From assembly GCA_015061005.1 (NCBI GenBank), contig SUXJ01000003.1:39129-103128 (forward strand): a DNA stretch of 64,000 nt, read 5' to 3'. Positions 8,176 through 18,341 of the stretch are shown here, one piece after another. A program made the translations under genes and the position numbers. Source of the stretch: Bacteroidales bacterium. GTDB lineage: Bacteria; Bacteroidota; Bacteroidia; Bacteroidales; Muribaculaceae. The notes below the pieces were generated by a model, which was not told the origin of the DNA, made no database searches, and saw only the letters and a program-made list of their open reading frames with translations. The number at the start of each line of letters is the position of its first letter. Position 1 is the stretch's first letter.

Positions 8176-9342
8176 TTAAAAGCGGATAATATACGTTGAG
8201 GTTTCAACGACTCTGTCGTTATTATAGTCTGAAACGTGACATTTAATCATATTTTCATCGCACTGGTCGTAGTCTATCTTGTAATAGTCGCCGGAGTCTT
8301 CACAGGTAATTTCAGAAACGATATAGCGCGAGGATCGGCCGAACATTCGGAACATTGCAAATATAAAGGCGTCATCGCTCAGCGCGCTTGTCAGTGTCGG
8401 TGCAATCAGCCAATTGGGGTCAAAGTTATAGGCATTTGAGTTAATGCAATTTTCATTATAGCGAATTTGCATGTTAGTCCCATAAGGATCAACGATTGAT
8501 GTCAGGTCTGAGCCTGTCCAATTAAAAGTGGATGTTCCAATGCCCGTATTGGATTTTACCAAGTGACCGGAAGTGTCATAGTCGAAACTCCAGTTGCGCG
8601 TAAAACCGTCATATTTACTCCACCCCTGAATGGCTCGGCCGTTTTCCATTGTGATTTGATACTCGGCCATGTCAATCACAGTTCCTTCTTTGGTAATTTC
8701 CACTTTGACGTTTACTGTGTTGCCGTTGTCTTCATAAGTATAGCGAAAGTTCTGTTCCACCATGCCTTTTTGACCGTCTTCTTCGTATTTGGTATTAACA
8801 ATGATCCGGCTCGGACGAAGGTTCTCCCAACTGTCAAACACAATTGACATACGACCATCTTCTTCGCTCATGTCTGTGTGGTTGATGCCAGAATATGCAA
8901 TGTCGATTTGCGGTAAGCGTTGAATCGGGCTATCACCTTCGTTGTCATCTTCATTTCCGTCTCCGTCGTCGGGGGTTTCGCCTTCAGCGAGTTGGCAAAC
9001 AAGTACCGTAACGGAATGGTCCATGCAAGTGATTACGATACGAGCGGTGCGCGGCTCACCTGAATAGTTTTCGTCCATGGTGATGTTGAGATTTACCGTG
9101 CCGGCGCTGCCTGATACCTGATCAAGGTAAAGCCAGTCAATAAATAACCCGTCGGCATCAGTCACGGTTACAAACCAATCCGCTTCCGCTTCAAAATTGA
9201 TGGTCGTAGAAGTGGTAGTGTACGGAAGTGTTACAACGGCAGATTGTCCGTCGGAAAGTTCTACAGAATCAGGGGTATCTGCCGGGCATCCAGTAAGTAG
9301 AACCATCAATATGGCTGCAAAAACGTAATGAATTGCTTTCAT
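8176..9342 (-). CDS. BACON-domain lipoprotein
   Basis: 388 residues. Lipobox LLTGC near residue 19. Residues ~45-118 form a BACON-like domain (EADWFVTVTDADG ... RTARIVITCMDHSVTVLVCQ). An acidic linker (DDGDGNEDDNEGD) follows, then a C-terminal ~250-residue beta-rich region with repeated YxYDxxG-type hairpins (WSFDYDTSGHLVKS) like DUF4595-type Bacteroidales lipoproteins. It is surface or periplasmic; ligand unknown. Third gene of an operon, 51 bp after the transglutaminase gene, followed by a terminator. Confidence 0.8.
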   Translation of the reverse strand: MKAIHYVFAAILMVLLTGCPADTPDSVELSDGQSAVVTLPYTTTSTTINFEAEADWFVTVTDADGLFIDWLYLDQVSGSAGTVNLNITMDENYSGEPRTARIVITCMDHSVTVLVCQLAEGETPDDGDGNEDDNEGDSPIQRLPQIDIAYSGINHTDMSEEDGRMSIVFDSWENLRPSRIIVNTKYEEDGQKGMVEQNFRYTYEDNGNTVNVKVEITKEGTVIDMAEYQITMENGRAIQGWSKYDGFTRNWSFDYDTSGHLVKSNTGIGTSTFNWTGSDLTSIVDPYGTNMQIRYNENCINSNAYNFDPNWLIAPTLTSALSDDAFIFAMFRMFGRSSRYIVSEITCEDSGDYYKIDYDQCDENMIKCHVSDYNNDRVVETSTYIIRF

Positions 9343-9393
9343 GTCACGTTAAAGGGGGCGATAAATTAAACTTTTGCAAGTAATCTCGTATAA

Positions 9394-10641
9394 TCAATCA
9401 TATTCTCCGTCATATTCACCTCTTATTATTTCAAAATCAGGGTGAACATTAGAAAATGCGTTTTGGTCAACCTCAGTATCTTCGGGGATATATGCTTTCT
9501 TGAGGTTAGGGCAGTATTCCACTACGTACGCATCGAGTCTTTCTGTCCCGGATTCAAATACAATGCACTCAAGTTTCTCCAAATTCTTCAGTTTACTTTC
9601 TTTGTCTAATTTTATGGGTTTGACTTGAACAAACTTTGCCGCCGGAGCTACCAAATACATTTGGTCCCCTTTATATATGACATTATGGGAACTTGACATA
9701 TATGAGTTATTCGGATCGACCTCAACGATTTCGATACTTTTGTACCGTAAATTAATTCCAAATGTGTTTCCGTCAATGTCGAGCGTTTCGATATTTTTCC
9801 CTAAATAAAGTTCCTTGATGTCTTTTGAGTCTTCTTTTGTGGGATTTACAGATGTTATCTTAAACCCGTTTACACTATATGGTACATAAACAACAGAATT
9901 TCCACTCTTGAAACTTTCAACGTTCAAAGTCTGGTTATAGTAGTTATATGTGCAGTATTCATCTTCGAACAAGCTTGCTTGTATTGCTGTGACATTAAAA
10001 CGATTCTGATATGAAGCTACGTCATCAATGTCGAATTTAAAACCATTAGTCGGATCACTCATATACCAATGGTCGTCAGCATTCAAGTAATTCCACGCAT
10101 GTCCACCTTCTGGAATAAATCCATTCACGGTTATACAAGGTATTTCAAGCGAATGAAGCATTACTGTAAGTAGGTCTGCATATCCTTGACAAATGCCTTT
10201 TTTTTGGGTGAAAACCGTATATGGCTTATTGTCAGTATATTCATATTTTATATTGTTACGAATCCAGGAGTATACTTTATTGTATTTCTGGTATTCTGTG
10301 CTGCAACCTTTTACAAGTTCTTTTGTAAAATCGGCTATCTCATCGTATTGATAATCTTCAATTTCTATGTGAGCACCTAACTCCTTGCCACAATCGCGAC
10401 CGGCAGCCTCCAAAAGCAATTTAGGCCTTTCAGCGGGATTTACCCACAGTAAATCGGTTGAATCATCTTCCGTAGGGAAATCACCTTGCGACGTTACGGG
10501 TATAAAGCCCATACTGTATATTTGGTCCACTGCAAATTTTGCAATTTCCCCTTTGGGGAGAGATATGTACAATGTGTCACTCTGTGCGGAAGCACTGATT
10601 GCAATGAACATCAAAGTAAAAATCGGTATCAATCGTTTCAT
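9394..10641 (-). CDS. Secreted transglutaminase-like protein with BspA-type LRRs
   Basis: 415 residues with signal peptide (MKRLIPIFTLMFIAISASAQ). The transglutaminase/protease core has all three catalytic positions: Cys in KGICQGYADLL, His in GGHAWNYL, Asp in HWYMSDPTNG. Residues ~245-405 resemble LRR_5/BspA repeats (IKELYLGKNIETLDI; LKNLEKLECIVFESG; KKAYIPEDTEVDQNAF). It could cleave or crosslink peptides, or process peptidoglycan, at the cell surface. Start ATG overlaps the upstream stop by 4 bp (ATGA). Confidence 0.85.
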   Translation of the reverse strand: MKRLIPIFTLMFIAISASAQSDTLYISLPKGEIAKFAVDQIYSMGFIPVTSQGDFPTEDDSTDLLWVNPAERPKLLLEAAGRDCGKELGAHIEIEDYQYDEIADFTKELVKGCSTEYQKYNKVYSWIRNNIKYEYTDNKPYTVFTQKKGICQGYADLLTVMLHSLEIPCITVNGFIPEGGHAWNYLNADDHWYMSDPTNGFKFDIDDVASYQNRFNVTAIQASLFEDEYCTYNYYNQTLNVESFKSGNSVVYVPYSVNGFKITSVNPTKEDSKDIKELYLGKNIETLDIDGNTFGINLRYKSIEIVEVDPNNSYMSSSHNVIYKGDQMYLVAPAAKFVQVKPIKLDKESKLKNLEKLECIVFESGTERLDAYVVEYCPNLKKAYIPEDTEVDQNAFSNVHPDFEIIRGEYDGEYD

Positions 10642-11144
10642 GATTTTATTAATTTAATTGCGGTTTCATTAAAGGTTATAATATAAATATTGGGAGAGAG
10701 AGAGTCAATAGAGATTGTAACATTCCCATTATCATCGGCAGCCGTAGATTTGATGACTTTACCGTCTAAAGAGATTAAACGTACAATGCGTCCGGGAAGA
10801 AGCCCCTCAACTATAACGGCATTCCTTGTGAGTTCATAATGCTCATTGGTGGAATGCTCGTCTGTGTCAGGTATAGTCTCAATTTTAGCCGGAATTTCAT
10901 GTATGAATTTAAATTCATTGACAAATGAGCGCTCTATCGTGGCTTCATTTGTGTCAGAAACAATCCGTACCGCATCATCTACAAACGTGACAAGAGGTTT
11001 CTCGCTTAAAAGAAAATAAACGGATGTTTCATCTTTCAAGTAAACAGCAAGAACCTTTTTTTCTTGAGCAAACGACAGCGAGGGCAATAAAAAAAATAGT
11101 GCCGCAAATAAGCTCGTGATAATTAGTGATTTATTATTCTTCAT
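10638..11144 (-). CDS. Secreted protein with T9SS-tail-like C-terminus
   Basis: 168 residues from ATG 11144 (MKNNKSLIITSLFAALFFLL...); an ATG at 11219 would place 25 residues before the signal peptide and is not favoured. Signal peptide to LSFAQ. The last ~50 residues (RIVRLISLDGKVIKST ... LSPNIYIITF) have the 'xVxLxxxxGKxV...L..GxYI.xF' pattern of type A sorting/CTD-like domains. The middle region is unassigned. First gene of the operon with the transglutaminase-LRR and BACON proteins; a TAAATTTG box is at 11251-11258. Confidence 0.7.
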   Translation of the reverse strand: MKNNKSLIITSLFAALFFLLPSLSFAQEKKVLAVYLKDETSVYFLLSEKPLVTFVDDAVRIVSDTNEATIERSFVNEFKFIHEIPAKIETIPDTDEHSTNEHYELTRNAVIVEGLLPGRIVRLISLDGKVIKSTAADDNGNVTISIDSLSPNIYIITFNETAIKLIKS

Positions 11145-11250
11145 ATATAAGGTTATAGGGTTGATATTTAAGGGGTGTTCCATGGTTTCCTCAACATCAG
11201 CAGGTGATCGGAACCTCATTGATGCTGCTTCGGAGATATTTTAGATGCCA

Positions 11251-11258
11251 CAAATTTA
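11251..11258 (-). promoter_or_regulatory. -7 box of the secreted-protein operon
   Basis: The minus strand reads TAAATTTG. A CTTG ~20 bp upstream (11279-11282) resembles the -33 TTTG. It gives a leader of about 100 nt. The remaining divergent intergenic DNA (11283-11490) holds nothing else I recognise. Confidence 0.55.
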
Positions 11259-11495
11259 GTGAATCTTTTCGATTTTTTCAAGTATTTCGATTGGTGTTTT
11301 TCGTGGGTCTAAGTTCAGCGAGTATATACCTTGTGGTATTTCTTATATGGATTATCGTTCCATAGGCTGTCTCCCTCTCCTTTTTTTATGGCTCAGTTTC
11401 CTTCGCGTGTGTTGAGTTGGCGAGGCTACAATACGCTAAACGCCGCAATTATTTCAGGCGGAATCTCACCGGTTGATTTTCTTGATTTTTTTTTA

Positions 11496-11503
11496 TAACT
11501 TTG
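11496..11503 (+). promoter_or_regulatory. -7 box of the GH92/GH130 operon
   Basis: TAACTTTG, with GTTG 20 bp upstream (11472-11475) as a near -33 match. Between it and the GH92 start lies an ATG at 11522 opening a 22-codon frame that overlaps the GH92 start out of frame. Confidence 0.6.
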
Positions 11504-11546
11504 CGAAAGAAATTTAATATCATGAAACATTGCGAACTTTACGATT

Positions 11547-13808
11547 ATGAAGAGAATAATCCCTCTGCTGGCGGGCATCGCATTCCTTAGTGCGTGCAAC
11601 TCCTCAAACAGTAATCTTGTTGATTACGCGGCGTATGTAGATCCGTTTATCGGTACCGGAGGACATGGTCATACTTTTCCCGGAGCAATTGTGCCGCACG
11701 GAATGATTCAGCCGAGTCCCGACACTCGCATAAACGAATGGGACGCCTGTTCGGGCTATCATTACAGCGATTCCCTCATCAACGGCTTCTCGCAGAGCCA
11801 CATGAGCGGCACCGGATGTGCCGACTACGGCGACTTCCTTTTGATGCCGACTGTGGGGGCTCAGATTGTTGACCCGCAAATCGATACTCTGCAAAATCGC
11901 CCCTATGCTTCCGAGTTTTCGCATGACGATGAGTGCGCTGTCCCGGGCTATTATTCAACCCTGTTGAAGCGTTACGGCGTAAAAGCAGAAATCACATCGA
12001 CTGAGCGCGCTGCAATCTATCGTTTCACGTATCCCCAAACCGCCGATGCCGGCATGATCCTTGATTTAGACTATTCGATTCAAAATCAATATAATCGGGA
12101 TATGAAAATCGAAGTATTGGGCGACACTGCCATTCGGGCATATAAGATGACAAAGTATTGGGCGTTTGACCAGCAGTTGGCAATGTATGCTGAATTTTCC
12201 AAGCCGTTCACTTGCTCTATTATTTCCGACACTATTGTGAATAGCAAAGGTGCGAACTATGAGCGATGCAAGGCTCTGCTGAAATTTTCCGAAATGGCTG
12301 AGGGTGAGCAACTGTTTGTGAAAGTAGGTGTATCGGCCGTTGATTGGGATGGAGCGGAAAAGAACGTTAAGGCAGAAATTCCGGAGTGGGATTTCGATAA
12401 GGTAAGAGCTGATGCTCGCCAAAAATGGAATGAATATCTCGCAACGGTCGACATTACCACCGATGATGACGCTGACAAGACGATTTTCTATACCGCGATG
12501 TACCATGCCGCCGTGAGTCCCAATCTTTTTATGGACATAGACGGTCGATATCTCGGCATGGATCGCAAGGTGCATCAGGGTGATGTCAACGAGCCGGTAT
12601 ATACCATATTTTCACTTTGGGACACTCATCGCGCTTTGCATCCACTGTTGACCATCATTGACCCGGAACTGAACAATGACTTTATCAACTCATTGTTACT
12701 TAAGTATGAAGAGGGTGGGGTGCTCCCGATGTGGGAACTCGCCGGGAACTACACTGCAACGATGACCGGCTACCATGCCGTTTCTCTTTTGGCAGACGCC
12801 CTCACCAAAGGAATCGCCGATTTTGATGCCACACAAGCTTATGAGGCGGGATGTCGCAGTTCCATTTGTGACACTGCCGGTATTGTAACCCCCACTGCGG
12901 TGAAACTTGCCCTAATGCCCAAATCAAAAGAGTATAAAAACACCTTGGGATATATTCCTTGGGATAAGGAGCATGAATCAGTGGCTAAAGGCCTTGAATA
13001 TGCCTATAACGATTGGTGCATATCGTTGTTGGCAGAGGCTGCCGGCGATAGCCTCGGAGTCAAGGAGTATCAAAATAAAGGATTGGCGTATAAACACTAT
13101 TTCGACGCTGAAACTCGCTTCATGCGAGGCAAAGACGAAAACGGCAAATGGCATGAGCCGTTCAATCCGCGTTCATCGAATCATCGCGAAGACGACTATT
13201 GCGAGGGTACTGCATGGCAATGGACTTGGTTTGTGCCTCATGACGTTGACGGATTAATCGAACTCATGGGAGGTCGCGAACAGTTTGTTGAGAAGTTGGA
13301 TTCTCTCTTCATCGCTGATTCCGCACTTGAGGGCGAGCTCGTTTCTGCCGACATTTCGGGCTTGATTGGACAGTATGCCCACGGCAATGAGCCGTCTCAC
13401 CATATTTTGCACTTATATAATTATGTAGGTGAGCCGTGGAAAACGCAAGAACTTGTTGACAAGGTGCTGAAAGAGCAGTATTTCAACGATGTTGACGGCC
13501 TGTCGGGTAATGAGGATTGCGGCCAGATGTCGGCGTGGTATATTCTGAATTCTCTCGGTTTCTATCAAGTATGTCCCGGCAAACCCGTTTATTCTATCGG
13601 GCGTCCGTGGTTCCCCAAAGCGGTCGTTAACCTCCCCAACGGTAAGACAATTACCATAGAAGTGAAGAACTTCTCGAAGGAGAATAAATATATCAAATCC
13701 GTTAAACTCAACGGCAGGGAGTTGACCGAGCCTTTCTTCAATCACTCCGACATTGCCGGTGGCGCCGTATTTGAATATGAAATGGCTGCCGAGCCTCAAA
13801 AAATCTGA
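11547..13808 (+). CDS. GH92 alpha-mannosidase, lipoprotein
   Basis: 753 residues, usual GH92 length. Lipobox FLSAC near residue 17 predicts a lipid-anchored enzyme. Family motifs: [57 protein letters not shown] and GNEDCGQMSAWYILNSLGFY. GH92 enzymes are Ca-dependent inverting exo-alpha-mannosidases, usually acting on alpha-1,2/1,3 mannose of N-glycans. First gene of the mannose operon; the MFS gene follows after 19 bp. Linkage specificity cannot be read from sequence. Confidence 0.93.
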   Translation: MKRIIPLLAGIAFLSACNSSNSNLVDYAAYVDPFIGTGGHGHTFPGAIVPHGMIQPSPDTRINEWDACSGYHYSDSLINGFSQSHMSGTGCADYGDFLLMPTVGAQIVDPQIDTLQNRPYASEFSHDDECAVPGYYSTLLKRYGVKAEITSTERAAIYRFTYPQTADAGMILDLDYSIQNQYNRDMKIEVLGDTAIRAYKMTKYWAFDQQLAMYAEFSKPFTCSIISDTIVNSKGANYERCKALLKFSEMAEGEQLFVKVGVSAVDWDGAEKNVKAEIPEWDFDKVRADARQKWNEYLATVDITTDDDADKTIFYTAMYHAAVSPNLFMDIDGRYLGMDRKVHQGDVNEPVYTIFSLWDTHRALHPLLTIIDPELNNDFINSLLLKYEEGGVLPMWELAGNYTATMTGYHAVSLLADALTKGIADFDATQAYEAGCRSSICDTAGIVTPTAVKLALMPKSKEYKNTLGYIPWDKEHESVAKGLEYAYNDWCISLLAEAAGDSLGVKEYQNKGLAYKHYFDAETRFMRGKDENGKWHEPFNPRSSNHREDDYCEGTAWQWTWFVPHDVDGLIELMGGREQFVEKLDSLFIADSALEGELVSADISGLIGQYAHGNEPSHHILHLYNYVGEPWKTQELVDKVLKEQYFNDVDGLSGNEDCGQMSAWYILNSLGFYQVCPGKPVYSIGRPWFPKAVVNLPNGKTITIEVKNFSKENKYIKSVKLNGRELTEPFFNHSDIAGGAVFEYEMAAEPQKI

Positions 13809-13827
13809 TAGCAAACGTCTCTGAAAA

Positions 13828-15126
13828 ATGAAAAGTAAAGACAATCCTATTAAGTGGGTGCCCTCCGTATATTTTGCGATGGGCATGCCGTTTGTGGCAC
13901 TATCGTTGGTCTCGGTAATCATGTTTGCCGATCTTGGGGTAGATGCTGCCTCTATAACGTTTTGGACCTCGTTAATAATCTTGCCGTATTCATTGAAACC
14001 GATTTGGAGCCCCTTGCTTGAAATTTGGGGGACAAAGAAGGGTGTGGTCGTAGCAACTCAAATGCTGTCCGGCTTGTGTTTCGGGTTCATTGCGTTTATG
14101 TTGCCGATACCTGATTTTTTCGCTTTCACAATCGCATTGATGGCCGTGATAGCATTTAGTGGTGCAACTCACGATATTGCTACCGACGGAATCTATCTGA
14201 CCGCTCTCGACAAAGACACTCAAGCGCGCTATATCGGGTGGCAAGGTGCTTTCTTCAACCTTGCAAAAGTGCTCGCAAATGGTGGCATGGTCGGCTTGGC
14301 CGGGCTTCTGATGAATTACTTCAAAGAGACCTCCCCAGAAAAAGCCCCGATGTATGCTTGGATGGTGATAATGGGCTTGATTGCCTTGTTGCTGTGTGGG
14401 CTGTCGATTTATCACTACTTTATGTTGCCCCGTGGTGATAAAGCTGCCGATGCGCCGAAATCGGCGTCCGAAGCAATGAAATCGTTTGTTGAAGTGTTCA
14501 CGACTTTCTTTCAAAAGAAATACATCTGGATTTATATCCTGTTCATCATTTGCTATCGTTTGACCGAGGGCTTTGCCGTAAAGATGGTGCCGCTATTCTT
14601 GAAAGCTTCGGCTGCAGACGGCGGTTTGGCATTGAGCAATGAATCTATCGGATTGATTTATGGAACGCTTGGCACTATTGCCTTCATTGTCGGTTCTATA
14701 GTCGGCGGATATTACATAGCGGCATTTGGTCTCAAAAAGGTGCTTTTCTCATTGGTGTGTATCTTCAATGTCCCGTTTGTGATATACTACCTTTTTGCGC
14801 TGATGCAACCCGATAATATATATCTGATTGGTGGCGGTTTGGTGCTTGAATACTTCTGCTATGGCTTTGGCTTCGTGGGCTTAACGCTATTTATGATGCA
14901 ACAAGTAGCCCCGGGAAAGCACACAATGGCCCACTACGCTTTTGCTTCCGGAATTATGAATCTCGGGTTTATGATTCCCGGCATGATCAGCGGTTGGATT
15001 TATGAGCAAGTCGGCTATGAGCAATTTTTCTTAATCGCCCTGTTGGTGTCAATTCCGGCATTCATCTTGGCGTGGGTGGTGCCGTTCTCGCATCCAGATA
15101 AAGAACCCGAAAAAACAGAACAATAA
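13828..15126 (+). CDS. MFS sugar transporter
   Basis: 432 residues with about 12 TM helices and the loop GATHDIATDGIYLTALDKDTQARY, typical of AmpG/GPH-like MFS proteins in Bacteroidales glycan operons. Placed between GH92 and GH130, it most likely imports the Man-beta-1,4-GlcNAc/Glc disaccharide left after alpha-mannose trimming, which the GH130 then cleaves. Specificity is inferred from context. Confidence 0.85.
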   Translation: MKSKDNPIKWVPSVYFAMGMPFVALSLVSVIMFADLGVDAASITFWTSLIILPYSLKPIWSPLLEIWGTKKGVVVATQMLSGLCFGFIAFMLPIPDFFAFTIALMAVIAFSGATHDIATDGIYLTALDKDTQARYIGWQGAFFNLAKVLANGGMVGLAGLLMNYFKETSPEKAPMYAWMVIMGLIALLLCGLSIYHYFMLPRGDKAADAPKSASEAMKSFVEVFTTFFQKKYIWIYILFIICYRLTEGFAVKMVPLFLKASAADGGLALSNESIGLIYGTLGTIAFIVGSIVGGYYIAAFGLKKVLFSLVCIFNVPFVIYYLFALMQPDNIYLIGGGLVLEYFCYGFGFVGLTLFMMQQVAPGKHTMAHYAFASGIMNLGFMIPGMISGWIYEQVGYEQFFLIALLVSIPAFILAWVVPFSHPDKEPEKTEQ

Positions 15127-15150
15127 TCAACATATATACCAAACATTATT

Positions 15151-16116
15151 ATGGAAAAGATAAATATGCCTTGGGAGGAACGTCCCGCTGGTTGTAAGGA
15201 AGTAATGTGGCGTTACAGCCAAAACCCGATAATTGATCGTTATAGCATCCCTACGTCAAACAGTATTTTCAATAGTGCCGTAGTGCCCTTTGGCGATGGA
15301 TTTGCCGGAGTGTTTCGTTGCGACAATCGCGCCGTGCAAATGAATATCTTTGCCGGATTCAGCCGCGACGGTGTGAACTGGGAGATTGAACCCGAACCCA
15401 TTAAATTTAAAGCCGGCAATACCGAAATGATAGAGTCGGACTATAAATATGATCCGCGCGTAACTTTCATTGGCGACCGCTATTGGATCACATGGTGCAA
15501 CGGTTATCACGGACCCACCATCGGCATCGGTTATACCTTTGATTTCAAGGAATTTTTCCAGTGTGAAAACGCATTCTTGCCGTTTAATCGCAATGGGGTG
15601 CTCTTCCCCGAAAAGATAAACGGTAAATATGCCATGCTAAGCCGTCCGAGCGACAACGGTCATACTCCTTTCGGTGATATTTGGGTAAGCTATAGTCCGG
15701 ACATGAAATTCTGGGGTGAGCATCGCCATGTGATGTCGCCGACTCCCTTCGAACAGAGTGCGTGGCAGTGTACCAAGGTTGGCGCAGGCTCTGTGCCCAT
15801 TCTGACCGATGAAGGGTGGCTGATGTTCTATCATGGCGTTATAACTACTTGCAACGGCTTCCGCTACACCATGGGCGCCGCTCTGCTTGACCGCGATGAC
15901 CCTTCAAAAGTGCTCTATCGCTCTCAGCCTTATTTGTTGGCTCCTGCCGCGCTTTATGAACTGACCGGCGATGTGCCCAACGTGGTGTTCCCGTGTGCAG
16001 CTCTCAATGATGGCGACCGTGTCGCGGTTTACTATGGTGCAGCCGATACTTGCGTGTGCATGGCTTTCGGCTATATATCGGAAATTATAGATTTCATTAA
16101 GAAAAATTCAATATGA
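15151..16116 (+). CDS. GH130 beta-1,4-mannosyl-GlcNAc/glucose phosphorylase
   Basis: 321 residues, no signal peptide, so cytoplasmic. Features of the GH130 five-bladed propeller: [40 protein letters not shown] (the likely general acid is Asp101 in YDPR), [16 protein letters not shown] and MFYHGV. It closely resembles UhgbMP-type enzymes that phosphorolyse Man-beta-1,4-GlcNAc of the N-glycan core to Man-1-P. The next gene overlaps by 4 bp. Confidence 0.92.
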   Translation: MEKINMPWEERPAGCKEVMWRYSQNPIIDRYSIPTSNSIFNSAVVPFGDGFAGVFRCDNRAVQMNIFAGFSRDGVNWEIEPEPIKFKAGNTEMIESDYKYDPRVTFIGDRYWITWCNGYHGPTIGIGYTFDFKEFFQCENAFLPFNRNGVLFPEKINGKYAMLSRPSDNGHTPFGDIWVSYSPDMKFWGEHRHVMSPTPFEQSAWQCTKVGAGSVPILTDEGWLMFYHGVITTCNGFRYTMGAALLDRDDPSKVLYRSQPYLLAPAALYELTGDVPNVVFPCAALNDGDRVAVYYGAADTCVCMAFGYISEIIDFIKKNSI

Positions 16117-18341
16117 GAAGATTCTTGTTGTGTGGGGTAGCCGTTTTGACGCTCGTGTCGTCTGCTATGGCAAAGGATCCGGTGGATTGGGTAAATCCGT
16201 TTATCGGCACTACTAATTTCGGCACAACAAATCCCGGAGCGGTAACCCCCCACGGACTCATGTCGGTGGCTCCGTTTAATGTAATGGGGTCAGACTTTAA
16301 CCAATATGACAAAGACAGCCGATGGTGGTCAACGCCTTATGACAACACGAATTCTTATTTTACCGGATTTTCTCATGTGAATCTCTCAGGCGTGGGATGC
16401 CCGGAAATGGGTTCGCTCCTTGTGATGGCAACAGCCGGCGATCTCAATGTGGATTATCGCCAATATGGTTCGGATTATTCCGATGAGCATGCCTCTCCCG
16501 GCATCTACGGACTTACGCTCGATAAATACAGAATTCGAGCCGAGGCCACTGCTACGTGTCGCACCGGCCGTATTCGCTTCGTATTTCCCGAGGGTAAGGG
16601 AAACATTCTGCTGAATCTTGGTGAAGGGCTTACTAATGAAACCGGAGCCACTGTACGCCGAATCTCGGAAACTGAAGTAGTCGGGTGCAAGCTGATGGGC
16701 ACTTTCTGCTATAATCCGCAGGCGGTGTTCCCTCTCTACTTCGCCATGAGAGTCAGTAAGAAGCCGGCTGAGCAGGGCGTCTGGAAGTTCCAGCGACCGA
16801 AAAAGGGCGTAGAAGCTGAATGGGACGTTGATGATGCCGCCTACAAGATTTATCCCGACTTTGCCAAGACCATGTCGGGCGATGATATCGGCGTATGGTA
16901 TTCCTATGACACTTCTGCCGGCGAGGTCGTGGAAGTGTCGGTTGGAGTGTCATTTGTCAGCGAGGAGAATGCGTTGATGAACCTTAATGCCGAGCAGCCT
17001 GACGGCACGAGCTTTGACGCAATCTATGCTCAAGCACGCCGACAATGGAACGATGATTTGAGCCGCATTCTCGTCGAAGGAGGCACTGATGCGCAGAAAA
17101 CGGTTTTCTACACAGCACTATATCACACCCTCATCCATCCCAACATACTGCAAGATGTGAACGGACAATATCCGGCAATGGAAAGTAACGAAATACGCAC
17201 TGTCCCCGACGGACACAATCGTTATACCATATTCTCATTGTGGGACACTTATCGTAATTTACACCAGTTGATGACTCTGGTCTATCCCGAACGACAAATC
17301 GACATGGTACGCTCAATGGTCGATATGTCGAAAGAGTGGGGTTGGCTTCCAAAGTGGGAACTGTTTGGACGAGAAACGTTCACTATGGAGGGTGACCCGG
17401 CGATTCCCGTTATCATAGATACTTGGCGAAAGGGGCTGACAGATTTCGACATGGATGCCGCTTATGACGCCATGAAAAAATCAGCAACCACTCCCGGAAA
17501 AGACAACCCCATGCGCCCCGACATCGATCCTTACATTGAAAAAGGATACATTCCGCTCGGCTTCTTCTCAGCCGATAATTCCGGCGATAATTCCGTTAGC
17601 CATGCCTTGGAATATTATGTGGCTGACGATGCTTTGGCGTGGCTCGCCGAGCAACGCGGCGACCTTGAATTCGCCAAGGTGTTACGTGAAAGAGCTGCCG
17701 GGTGGAAGAATTATTATTCAAAAGAGAGCGGAACATTGCGCCCATTGAATGCCGATGGAAGTTTCCTCTCTCCGTTCAACCCTCGTCAGGGCGAAAACTT
17801 TGAGCCCGTCTTGGGCTTCCACGAAGGGAGTGCATGGAACTACACTTTCTACGTGCCTCACGACATTGACGGCCTCGCAAAAATCATGGGCGGCAAACGC
17901 CGCTTCGTCGAAAAGCTGCAAATGGTGTTTGATGACGGTCTTTACGACCCTGCTAATGAACCCGACATTGCCTATCCCTATTTGTTTGCTCGCTTCAAGG
18001 GCGAAGAATGGCGCACCGACAAACTTGTGGCTGAACTGCTCGCCAAGCATTTTACCATTAAGCCTGACGGCATCCCGGGCAACGATGATACCGGCACGAT
18101 GTCGGCTTGGGCGGTATTCTCCATGCTTGGCTTGTATCCCGATGTGCCCGGTGTGCCGGAATACACGCTTACTATTCCGACTTTTGATCGAGCTGTCATA
18201 AAACTTGCCGATAAAACCCTCGAAATCAGTAAAACCGACGCTGCAGGTAAATCCAATGTCACTATCGACGGCAAAAAGGTCGGTCGTCGCATTGACCATA
18301 AGCAATTAATAAATGCTAACAAACTAAATTTCAAATATTGA
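16113..18341 (+). CDS. GH92 alpha-mannosidase, secreted
   Basis: 742 residues. It has a type I signal peptide ([20 protein letters not shown]) and no lipobox, unlike the first GH92. Motifs: [69 protein letters not shown] and [11 protein letters not shown]. The WxxxGRE variant of the catalytic Glu segment differs from the first GH92, suggesting a different linkage preference. Overlaps GH130 by 4 bp, and its TGA overlaps the manA ATG. Confidence 0.92.
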   Translation: MRRFLLCGVAVLTLVSSAMAKDPVDWVNPFIGTTNFGTTNPGAVTPHGLMSVAPFNVMGSDFNQYDKDSRWWSTPYDNTNSYFTGFSHVNLSGVGCPEMGSLLVMATAGDLNVDYRQYGSDYSDEHASPGIYGLTLDKYRIRAEATATCRTGRIRFVFPEGKGNILLNLGEGLTNETGATVRRISETEVVGCKLMGTFCYNPQAVFPLYFAMRVSKKPAEQGVWKFQRPKKGVEAEWDVDDAAYKIYPDFAKTMSGDDIGVWYSYDTSAGEVVEVSVGVSFVSEENALMNLNAEQPDGTSFDAIYAQARRQWNDDLSRILVEGGTDAQKTVFYTALYHTLIHPNILQDVNGQYPAMESNEIRTVPDGHNRYTIFSLWDTYRNLHQLMTLVYPERQIDMVRSMVDMSKEWGWLPKWELFGRETFTMEGDPAIPVIIDTWRKGLTDFDMDAAYDAMKKSATTPGKDNPMRPDIDPYIEKGYIPLGFFSADNSGDNSVSHALEYYVADDALAWLAEQRGDLEFAKVLRERAAGWKNYYSKESGTLRPLNADGSFLSPFNPRQGENFEPVLGFHEGSAWNYTFYVPHDIDGLAKIMGGKRRFVEKLQMVFDDGLYDPANEPDIAYPYLFARFKGEEWRTDKLVAELLAKHFTIKPDGIPGNDDTGTMSAWAVFSMLGLYPDVPGVPEYTLTIPTFDRAVIKLADKTLEISKTDAAGKSNVTIDGKKVGRRIDHKQLINANKLNFKY

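Noticed and set aside
11522..11590. 22-codon upstream frame overlapping the GH92 start
   Set aside because: Could be a regulatory uORF, but nothing beyond an ATG and stop supports it.
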